Below are positions 5,151 through 11,176 of a stretch of DNA of 11,176 nucleotides, piece after piece. The translations under genes and the position numbers were made by a program. The notes beneath the pieces were generated by a model, which was given only the letters and a program-made list of their open reading frames with translations, did not search any database and was not told where the DNA came from. Each line of letters opens with the position of its first letter. The first letter of the stretch is position 1. The DNA comes from Candidatus Zixiibacteriota bacterium. GTDB taxonomy: Bacteria; Zixibacteria; MSB-5A5; GN15; PGXB01. The stretch is from positions 1 through 11,176 of the forward strand of contig JAAERC010000634.1 of assembly GCA_024230695.1 (NCBI GenBank), given 5' to 3'.

Positions 5151-5352
5151 AATTGATAATATTATCTAGTTTGTCCGAAAGTCTGTCCAGGGCCTCCGCC
5201 GTTTTGAGTTGCAAATTAACCAAGTCTTTAGTCAATGCTTCTCTTTGGCTTTCAATCTTTTCAACTCTTTTGTGCATATAGTAAATAGCCGCGCATAAAA
5301 GTAAGATATTGAAGCCCTGTTCTAGTACTTTATTAAATAATTCTTCCTGCAT
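5125..5352 (-). CDS. BhlA/UviB-like holin (putative)
   Basis: The 75-residue protein has a short N-terminal helix (MQEELFNKVLEQG), one membrane span (FNILLLCAAIYYM) and then a long charged coiled coil (KRVEKIESQREALTKDLVNL to DRLSDKLDNII). This one-span-plus-coil layout, including the 'LFxxxLxQG' beginning, matches the BhlA/UviB holin or bacteriocin-linked family (PF10960). Such proteins form membrane lesions that release an endolysin. The gene follows the LamG tail gene by 26 bases and overlaps the next membrane protein by 26 bases. Position at the end of the tail genes is usual for lysis genes. A general coiled-coil membrane anchor is the alternative. Confidence 0.6.
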   Translation of the reverse strand: MQEELFNKVLEQGFNILLLCAAIYYMHKRVEKIESQREALTKDLVNLQLKTAEALDRLSDKLDNIINYGSINKKH

Positions 5353-5378
5353 AATATAAGTTTGTAGATAGTGTTTTA

Positions 5379-6692
5379 TTATGATTTGACGTCGTTAACA
5401 AATGACCCTTGATTCATTCCGACCATTTGCAAAGTTGTTGTATTTGCACTCGTTCCAATATCAAAAAGAAACGGAAAAGCGTCCGACCCTTCTCCAATTG
5501 GCCAACAATGGTTTGGCGGGTTGGGTAAAAGTAACAAATCCGAAGGTTTTTGTTGTGGTCCATATATTGAAGATATATTTGCGCTTTGGTCGCTGTTCCA
5601 TGTTGCGCAATAATCCAAACGGCATCCGTTCCTCATGTATTGAGAAGAAGAAGATCTTCCAAACCTAAAAAAGTCCGTCGGTATTGAACCAGTGAAGCCA
5701 AAATTTGAATTGGAATTTGTTGTTGTTTGAAGTACTCCGTCAATAAAAATATTGAAACGGCTATAATAATCAGTAACAGAACCCGAGGCCGCGCCTGTCG
5801 TGCCTCCGTCATAAGTAACAAGAACGTGCTTCCAGTTTCCAGACGGGAGAGTATTATTGGGCGTTATCAACTTTAAAAAATTAAAGTTGGTACCATATCT
5901 AAGCTCTAGCGAATCGCTTCCGCCTCTATATCTTAGATATATATGACCAAAACCCGAAGCAAACGAAGAAGACCCGAAATAAAATATTGTTTGGCTTTGT
6001 GAATTATTCGTACCTCCTTTAAACCAAAAAGAAATAGACCAAGCGTCGGAAGAGCCGCTTCCGTTTCCAGTTCTCGCAAAAGTATCTTGCAAATTTACAC
6101 CCGCCCCAAAAAGCCAATCATTATTTTGAAAGTCCAAACTTTTCGTATTTACAAAAGACGGATTGATTACGTTGATAGTCAATGTTTGACTATCAAAGCC
6201 GTTGTAATTTATGGCCTTAACGGGTACGGAGTAAGAACCCAAAGCAAGCGTTGAGCCGCCTAATATTTTTCTTACATTCCCCTCAACGTTGACGATTCCG
6301 CCACCTATAAGAGAAAAGTCCCATTCAACGCCAACGATATAGTCCCCTTGAAGTTCATAATTTAAAGTCTGACCAAGTTCCAAGTCAACGCTTAACGAAC
6401 TTGTAATTGTTGGAGCTTGTCCAGTTGGGCTCCCGCTGTTAGTAAATATAGTATTGAGCGCGTTCTCGGTTGTTTGCGCGTCCGTTCCCCATTGTGCGCC
6501 GTTCTCGTCAACAAAAAAAGTATAATCTTCTTCATAAATCAAATACAAATCTTTCACATTGTCATAGATAGAAACATTCGTACTATTTGTTGGGTCAAGC
6601 CTTACGGCTTGTATAGAGTTGAAGAATTGCGCGCCGTTGTCGTCTTCAATAAAAATCGCACCCGCCCCTTCGTTTTTATATATTTTTATCAT
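5379..6692 (-). CDS. LamG-domain tail/adhesin protein
   Basis: The protein has 437 residues in three parts. Residues 1-85 are an N-terminal module (IKIYKNEGAGAIFIE to DENGAQWGTDAQTTENALN) resembling the start of the tail protein at 7201-8199. Residues about 91-177 form an Ig/PKD-like domain (PTITSSLSVDLELGQTL, ending DSQTLTINVI). Residues about 184-400 form a concanavalin-like LamG domain (Laminin_G_3, PF13385), with SISFWFKGG, NWKHVLVTYDGG, NIFIDGVLQ and YCATWNSDQ-SANISSIYG as typical strands. LamG domains bind carbohydrates or proteins, so this is likely a receptor-binding fibre or adhesin on the tail. There is no signal peptide. The start overlaps the preceding gene by four bases (ATGA). 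A host-binding role is inferred from domain and position. Confidence 0.85.
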   Translation of the reverse strand: MIKIYKNEGAGAIFIEDDNGAQFFNSIQAVRLDPTNSTNVSIYDNVKDLYLIYEEDYTFFVDENGAQWGTDAQTTENALNTIFTNSGSPTGQAPTITSSLSVDLELGQTLNYELQGDYIVGVEWDFSLIGGGIVNVEGNVRKILGGSTLALGSYSVPVKAINYNGFDSQTLTINVINPSFVNTKSLDFQNNDWLFGAGVNLQDTFARTGNGSGSSDAWSISFWFKGGTNNSQSQTIFYFGSSSFASGFGHIYLRYRGGSDSLELRYGTNFNFLKLITPNNTLPSGNWKHVLVTYDGGTTGAASGSVTDYYSRFNIFIDGVLQTTTNSNSNFGFTGSIPTDFFRFGRSSSSQYMRNGCRLDYCATWNSDQSANISSIYGPQQKPSDLLLLPNPPNHCWPIGEGSDAFPFLFDIGTSANTTTLQMVGMNQGSFVNDVKS

Positions 6693-7198
6693 TTTCTCAA
6701 TATTTGAATTGCGGAACCGTTATTTGTGAAATTCCCGTTTTTTGAAAGTTTTAATTGCAATTTAATAGGGTTTAATCGTGTGTTATCATCCCCTAAATAA
6801 ATCAAATGCGTATAAAGGTTATAACGGTAACTATTGCCCGCGCCGCTGTCTAATCTGCCAACGAAATAGTCCAAGCTATAAAGGCCCGAACCGCTCCCTA
6901 ATTGATAACGAAATTCTAAGTTTGCACGGTTGCCGTTTGGAATAACCGTGAAATCGTTCCTTATAATTACAGAATCGCCAAGAGATAATTGAGAAAGGTC
7001 CAAGTATCCCGTTGAAGTGTCCAATACGCTAGTGACGCCCGTAGGGAGAAAATTAAGATTTGTAAAAGCTCCCGCGCCGTCGTTGGGAATGTCCGTCCAA
7101 GTGTTGGAGCTAAGAAAGACGGGAGACGCCGACGTTGCAAGGTCGTTATAATCCGCGAATCCCGTCACCGCGCCCTTGTTTTTTATTATTTGGGTCAT
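6689..7198 (-). CDS. phage tail/fibre accessory protein
   Basis: The 169-residue protein is beta-rich and low in charged residues apart from its ends. It has the pattern VFLSSNTWTDIPNDGAGAFT, NLNFLPTGV, GYLDLSQLSLGDSVIIRNDF, ANLEFRYQLG and HLIYLGDD, which resembles small jelly-roll proteins repeatedly found with Bacteroidota phage tail fibres. I recall this pattern but cannot name a Pfam family. It sits between two large tail proteins, with a 2-base gap on its 5' side and an ATGA overlap on its 3' side. It probably forms or decorates a fibre or baseplate component. No signal peptide or membrane span is present. Confidence 0.7.
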   Translation of the reverse strand: MTQIIKNKGAVTGFADYNDLATSASPVFLSSNTWTDIPNDGAGAFTNLNFLPTGVTSVLDTSTGYLDLSQLSLGDSVIIRNDFTVIPNGNRANLEFRYQLGSGSGLYSLDYFVGRLDSGAGNSYRYNLYTHLIYLGDDNTRLNPIKLQLKLSKNGNFTNNGSAIQILRK

Positions 7199-7200
7199 TG

Positions 7201-8199
7201 CTATATTGTTTCAGTTATCAAAACGGTTCCCGAAGTGCTTCCCGCCTCCCAAGATGCCGTAATATAAAAACATTGTTCCGTGATTAAAGTCTCCCCTGGT
7301 TCCAATTTTATTGTATAATCGGTATTAGTCGTACTTGAGCCATATCCGACAAAAAGATTGTTTTCCGTTGAATTGTTTGTAATTAATAACTCATGTCGGA
7401 AGGGGTTCAAATCTGCCAAGGCTAAAATCAAACCAGTGGTAGGAAATGGTTTTTCTTCTCTTCTAGTTCCTAAGCCTTTCGGCGCGTTCTGCTTTTGCGC
7501 GTTTTGCTCCAAAACAAGAAGAAGCTCGTCTTGATTGCTGTAAGCTTCGGACGCGGTTTGATAAGTCAAAGACGAAGATTGATATTCCAATATATCTCCC
7601 GCCGCGTTTATTTCTAAAGTCTGTAATTCAGAAACGGGAAGCTTGCCCGACATTATTCCCAAAGAAGTAGCTCCCACTCCTTTAAAATAGAAATAGTTTT
7701 GGATAGTATTCAAATACTCCGCCAATTCTTTGACGTTTTGAACATCGTCATAAGTGTCGGAGAAATCTGCAATCGTATAAGGTAAATTTAATACAATATT
7801 TACTTGTTCAATAGAAAAAGGGAAGTCGGGCCAACTGCCGCCGTCGGGGTTTTCAAGGTCAATCACAAACCCCGTGTATTTTGCATCAAATTGATTTTGC
7901 CTAGCAAGACCAACGTCGTCGCCTGTAATAGTGACGGAACCGCCACCGCTGCCGCCTTCAAGGGGAAGGTCCGACAAGTATGACAATACGTCGGATAAAT
8001 TCGCGCCCGCTGAAGTACCGTCTTCTTTTTCTATATTAGAAAAGACTTCGTTGATACTGTTAAAAGTGTCTTCAACGCTTCTCATTTTTATAGTTCCCGT
8101 TTGCCCAATGGGGTCAAAGTCAAAGCTCGCCCTTGGGATTATGGTTTTTTGTGTCGGCGTCTCAATGACTACAAACGCCCCTTGTTTATAAACTTTCAT
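7201..8199 (-). CDS. phage tail/baseplate protein
   Basis: The start chosen is the ATG at 8199, which overlaps the upstream stop by one base (TAATG). A TTG at 8205 would add only two residues. The N-terminal 75 residues (MKVYKQGAFVVIE to EDGTSAGANLSDVLSYL) resemble those of the LamG protein and may be a shared attachment module. A glycine-serine linker (EGGSGGGS) follows, then a middle region (GFVIDLENPDGGSW to YLNTIQNYFYFKGVG). The C-terminal 80 or so residues (NPFRHELLITNNSTENNLFV, LEPGETLITEQ, SGTVLITETI) form a beta-rich module of a type seen on phage tail and decoration proteins. The 332-residue product is likely part of the tail tip. Assignment rests on context and recalled patterns rather than a named family. 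Confidence 0.75.
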   Translation of the reverse strand: MKVYKQGAFVVIETPTQKTIIPRASFDFDPIGQTGTIKMRSVEDTFNSINEVFSNIEKEDGTSAGANLSDVLSYLSDLPLEGGSGGGSVTITGDDVGLARQNQFDAKYTGFVIDLENPDGGSWPDFPFSIEQVNIVLNLPYTIADFSDTYDDVQNVKELAEYLNTIQNYFYFKGVGATSLGIMSGKLPVSELQTLEINAAGDILEYQSSSLTYQTASEAYSNQDELLLVLEQNAQKQNAPKGLGTRREEKPFPTTGLILALADLNPFRHELLITNNSTENNLFVGYGSSTTNTDYTIKLEPGETLITEQCFYITASWEAGSTSGTVLITETI

Positions 8200-9503
8200 T
8201 AACAATTTGTTTTTCTATTGTTTTCAATTCTATTACTAAAAGTCAAATTTATATTGGCGTTTCTTGTAAGAGACGAGAATTCGGTTCCTCCGTTGTCTTC
8301 CAATTTCACGCTTATTCTATCGTATTTGTACGAATGATTGTTTTTGTTATAGTCTGAAATTTGTATTTCATCACCGAAAAGAAGGAAATCCCACAATTCG
8401 GAAGTGATACATTCGGGAAGAAGCTCCGCTTGATATTGGTATTCAGTACTTCTATTAACTGTATTTTGCTTGAATTTATAATCCCTTTGCGAAATCCTGT
8501 CTTCTTCATAAGAATAATCTCCGCGACCAAAGAAACCAGGAACGCGAAGGGAAGTCTTGTATCCCGAATTAGAAAAATCGGTATCAATATTAATCAACTT
8601 ACCATTCATGTAAGAATCAAAACGAACAGTTTTGTCCGCTATGTCAATTGAAAATTCTTGTAAATTAAAGGTATTAGAAAATATATCAACCGTAACGCCC
8701 GCAATGGTTAATTCCTTCTTTATTTGGTAACCTCCGACCCCTAGAAGGGATAAGACTTTTCTCCAATCAACAACATAATAAGACAAGTCGGTTTGGTTTC
8801 CTCCGAAGTCAATAAAATCGCCGTATGTCGCATCGTTAAGATTATACTCCGAAGCGTCCGACAATCTAATTAATATGAAATTTACCGTACTGTTAGGGGT
8901 TTGACGTTTGAAGAAGAAGCCGTTGAAGTCGTTCTTATACGGGTCAATGTCGGACAAGTCCGCAAGTACAAGGTTATTGTAACAGCATTTATCAAAACCT
9001 CTATCGGGCGGCGGCGGGTCGGGTAATTCCACAACGACGGCGGTTCCGATTGTACGCTCACCGTTTTCGCAAAGTTCCGTTTTGCAATTCTCGCACGTGT
9101 CGCACTCCGAATAATTATCGTACAAGATAACCGTCGCGGGAGAACCTGGTCCTTGTAGCTCCCAACAATCACAAGTTCCGTCAATCTTGAGAACGTTGTC
9201 AATTGGGTCTTGCAGCGCAAAGAAAAAAACAACCTCTTCGCCCGTCTCGCAATTACGATACAAAAAGCCGTTGGAAGTGTCGCAAATTTGAGGCTCTAAA
9301 ACCAGTAAGTTCGGAACATTCTCAAAACAAACCCCAACCGCGGAAAGTACCAATTGATACCTTTTATTTTCGTCAATTGGCTGGCCTTGGAATATTTGGT
9401 TTATTGACACAAATAAACCTTCGTAAGGGTGAGAACCAACCCAACAAAGATTTGAAATTGAGGGATAACTTGATTCGTCGCAAGATTGCAGTGTATAATT
9501 CAT
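8199..9503 (-). CDS. cysteine-rich phage tail protein
   Basis: The protein has 434 residues in two parts. The first 174 residues contain 13 cysteines, including CDCWEL (111-116) and a CxxCxxC cluster (134-140). The segment LYRNCETGEEVVFFF followed by NVLKIDGTCDCWEL matches a small 'C-TG...V...L...CW' unit that I recall from Bacteroidota and marine phage structural proteins. A proline-rich linker (PDPPPP, 161-166) leads to a long beta-rich C-terminal part with only two cysteines (ITSELWDFLLFGDEIQISD, YDRISVKLED). The cysteines may bind metal or cross-link the particle after release. The stop overlaps the next start (TAATG), and the start lies 2 bases after the upstream stop. It is probably a baseplate or fibre subunit; the exact role is unknown. 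Confidence 0.75.
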   Translation of the reverse strand: MNYTLQSCDESSYPSISNLCWVGSHPYEGLFVSINQIFQGQPIDENKRYQLVLSAVGVCFENVPNLLVLEPQICDTSNGFLYRNCETGEEVVFFFALQDPIDNVLKIDGTCDCWELQGPGSPATVILYDNYSECDTCENCKTELCENGERTIGTAVVVELPDPPPPDRGFDKCCYNNLVLADLSDIDPYKNDFNGFFFKRQTPNSTVNFILIRLSDASEYNLNDATYGDFIDFGGNQTDLSYYVVDWRKVLSLLGVGGYQIKKELTIAGVTVDIFSNTFNLQEFSIDIADKTVRFDSYMNGKLINIDTDFSNSGYKTSLRVPGFFGRGDYSYEEDRISQRDYKFKQNTVNRSTEYQYQAELLPECITSELWDFLLFGDEIQISDYNKNNHSYKYDRISVKLEDNGGTEFSSLTRNANINLTFSNRIENNRKTNC

Positions 9504-9505
9504 AT

Positions 9506-9742
9506 TTATATTATTACGAATAAATAACCGTTTTGTTGATAATATTCAATATACTCTTGGACGGTTTGGAAATCTTCATGCTCAAGATAATAATTTTTTG
9601 TGAATTCAACCCAATTCCCCTCTTCGTCAAAGTCGTAATAAAACGCCTTTGTTAATGCAATACAATCATCAAGGGTCAAGTCTGCAGACGTCGCCAACGG
9701 AATTCCGTCGCGATAGTCTTCTTGTCTTATTAATTCTTTCAT
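9506..9742 (-). CDS. small acidic hypothetical protein, 78 residues
   Basis: No family is recognised. The protein is acidic and aromatic-rich, with many Tyr and Phe residues (AFYYDFDEEGNWVEFTKNYY, then EYIEYYQQNGYLFVII). The N-terminal part (MKELIRQEDYRDGIPLATSA) is followed by a helix LTLDDCIALTKAFYY. No signal peptide or membrane span is seen, although it ends in a short hydrophobic strand. It is placed between two tail proteins, with its start in a TAATG overlap and a 2-base gap to the next gene, so it is likely made with them. A chaperone or small structural partner is possible but unsupported. Confidence 0.65.
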   Translation of the reverse strand: MKELIRQEDYRDGIPLATSADLTLDDCIALTKAFYYDFDEEGNWVEFTKNYYLEHEDFQTVQEYIEYYQQNGYLFVII

Positions 9743-11176
9743 TAAGTTATTATTAATCTACCGTTAAACGAATCGCCATATTCCCCCGACAAATATAATA
9801 CTTCTTTTGTTACTGGGTTGTATCTTATGAATTGCCCCTGGTTACGAATAGGCATATAAGCGAAACCTCCAAACATTCTAAAATAAGGGCTTCCAAGTAT
9901 TGGTATAGGCGTGCTATCTAAGTCCCCCACAAAGTCAAATTCCGCAGCGGGTCCAATTCCCGACGATCGGCTTGGTATTGGGTTCCCGTGTCCAAATACA
10001 CCCGCGACAACTTCAAAGTCCCAATCCGCGGGAGAAGAAGAAACTCCGCCGTTGTGCTTTAATTCAACTAAACAGTTACCCCAAATATCTTGTAAATATA
10101 GAACCGCATAACCATTGACAACCAAGTTATCGCTTGGAACTATATTGGCTAAACCATAAGGATACAAGTCAAAGGTTCCCGTCGTACTTGCCAAGGTTCG
10201 CGTCAATTCCGTTCCCGTTGCAAAATTAAATTGCATCAACAAAGCCGCGGAATAATTAAGCGGGTCGTCATACGCTCCGCCGTTGTGGTCTATTTTATAC
10301 AATCTTTGTGTCGTAGTACCTCCCGAACTTTGCCTTGTGTAGGCATAAATACACCCATCGGCCTTTGAATAATGAACGCTATTGGCAACGCCTATCATAC
10401 CAAGTCCCGCCGCGTTTATTACGGTGGAGTAACTTGTTGAAGCGTAAGTTCCCGAATTATATTGAATTCCAATCCCGCCCGAACTTAAAATATAAAACAT
10501 TGCAATAGGTCGGTCGTTATGTCTCCAATCGTCAATAATAGAATGAATTGACAATTGACCAGGAAGAGGGGAAGCTGTACCGATAACACTTTTAGAAGGG
10601 CCGAAAATAGGCATCCCCTTAGTATTGTTATAATTTGAATCTTCTCCGTCTGTATATCCTGTAATTGGCTGAATAAACCCAAACCTTCCCGAAGAAGCAT
10701 CCGAAGAGCCGCTTCCACTTGTGAATAAAACGGGATATTGCGTCCCGTTGTGAATATTAAGCGGGTCTTGAGCATCCAATTGGCATCCGTAAACAACGCG
10801 CGTTTGTGTATTGGTGCCGAAACCGCCGCGAATAGCTGCGAATCTCAAACAATCATCTGAATAAGTCCAAATATTTCGCCAATTTTGATCGCTTCGGTCT
10901 TTTAAAGCTTCGCTTAATTTAACGGACTTATCACCACCTCCCGACGTTGTTTCCGTCACACCTTGCCCCGTGAAGTAATAATCCGCCTCGGGGTGTAAGT
11001 CAATATAAAAGTCGCGAACAAATCCAACGCCACGACCCGCAAGCATAAGGTCCGCTTCTCTTTGCGTTTGCCAATCTCCGTTCGTGTATCCAATCAACTC
11101 GGCGTTTGCGTTGTTTTCTGTGTTGCCTTTTGTTTGCACAAAAATAACCGTTCCCCCAAGACCCAAGGAAGGTTTG
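9742..11176 (-). CDS. beta-propeller-like tail protein (5' partial)
   Basis: The reading frame stays open to the right edge (KPSLGLGGTVIF at the edge), so the gene starts beyond the window and the TTG at 11166 is not taken as the start. The visible 477 residues are rich in Gly, Ser, Thr and aromatic residues and lack cysteine-rich clusters. Segments such as VHYSKADGCIYAYTRQ, QRLYKIDHNGG, VLYLQDIWGNCLVELKHNGG and the ending FEVVAGVFGHG, GIGPAAEFDF and QFIRYNPVTKEVLYLSG resemble NHL-type propeller blades (PF01436), in which a VxAGxxGxG phrase precedes GxGxxAxF and a reader strand. It is probably a tail fibre or spike component for host surface contact. The blade reading is by eye; other beta-solenoid folds are possible. 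Confidence 0.7.
   Translation of the reverse strand, partial: KPSLGLGGTVIFVQTKGNTENNANAELIGYTNGDWQTQREADLMLAGRGVGFVRDFYIDLHPEADYYFTGQGVTETTSGGGDKSVKLSEALKDRSDQNWRNIWTYSDDCLRFAAIRGGFGTNTQTRVVYGCQLDAQDPLNIHNGTQYPVLFTSGSGSSDASSGRFGFIQPITGYTDGEDSNYNNTKGMPIFGPSKSVIGTASPLPGQLSIHSIIDDWRHNDRPIAMFYILSSGGIGIQYNSGTYASTSYSTVINAAGLGMIGVANSVHYSKADGCIYAYTRQSSGGTTTQRLYKIDHNGGAYDDPLNYSAALLMQFNFATGTELTRTLASTTGTFDLYPYGLANIVPSDNLVVNGYAVLYLQDIWGNCLVELKHNGGVSSSPADWDFEVVAGVFGHGNPIPSRSSGIGPAAEFDFVGDLDSTPIPILGSPYFRMFGGFAYMPIRNQGQFIRYNPVTKEVLYLSGEYGDSFNGRLIIT

Noticed and set aside
8200..8205. TTG start at 8205 for the tail protein ending at 7201
   Set aside because: An ATG two codons later sits in a TAATG overlap with the upstream stop and is the more likely start.
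8361..8651. Open frames on the strand opposite the tail genes (for example 8361-8651, 7931-8191, 6417-6707)
   Set aside because: They are antisense to well-supported tail genes, have no recognisable domains and no fitting spacing to neighbours.

Overview
The window looks like part of the genome of a tailed phage or prophage of a Bacteroidota host, most likely Flavobacteriia-like. Three things point there. The single-strand-binding protein is of the DUF3127 type. Start codons are preceded by A-rich leaders rather than Shine-Dalgarno sequences. The tail proteins (LamG, cysteine-rich, beta-propeller-like) resemble those of phages of this group. The host assignment is inference from sequence character; no search was run. 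No tRNA, rRNA, CRISPR array, integrase or transposase was found.

Layout. Positions 1-1938 (+ strand) are a compact recombination/replication block: an ERF-type annealing protein (5' end outside the window), a Gp157-family protein, a NinB-like protein and a DUF3127 SSB-like protein. The first three are joined by one-base TAATG stop/start overlaps. Positions 1940-2099 hold a possible 20-residue membrane peptide and an RNA region with two strong interlocking stems, one of them terminator-like. Positions 2100-2912 carry an unknown protein and a secreted GH73/glucosaminidase-like protein that lacks the usual catalytic glutamate.

Positions 2913-4192 are an accessory patch: a 46-residue ORF, a short C5-cytosine methyltransferase and a 102-residue ORF. 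They are separated by related boundary elements built from TTATAAC and GTTAGGC boxes. The elements on either side of the methyltransferase are inverted relative to each other, and the two downstream copies share long exact segments. This is the most unusual structure in the window and recalls integron attC-like cassette boundaries, though no integrase is present.

A hairpin at 4199-4231 separates convergent transcripts. From 11176 down to 4232 everything lies on the - strand in a tightly packed late operon. In transcription order it encodes a beta-propeller-like tail protein (5' end outside the window), a small unknown protein, a cysteine-rich tail protein, two further tail or fibre proteins, a LamG adhesin-like protein, two small membrane proteins (one holin-like) and two small unknown proteins. 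Most junctions are TAATG/TGATG/ATGA overlaps or 2-base gaps, which suggests translational coupling. The + block would serve genome recombination and modification. The - block would serve host recognition and lysis.
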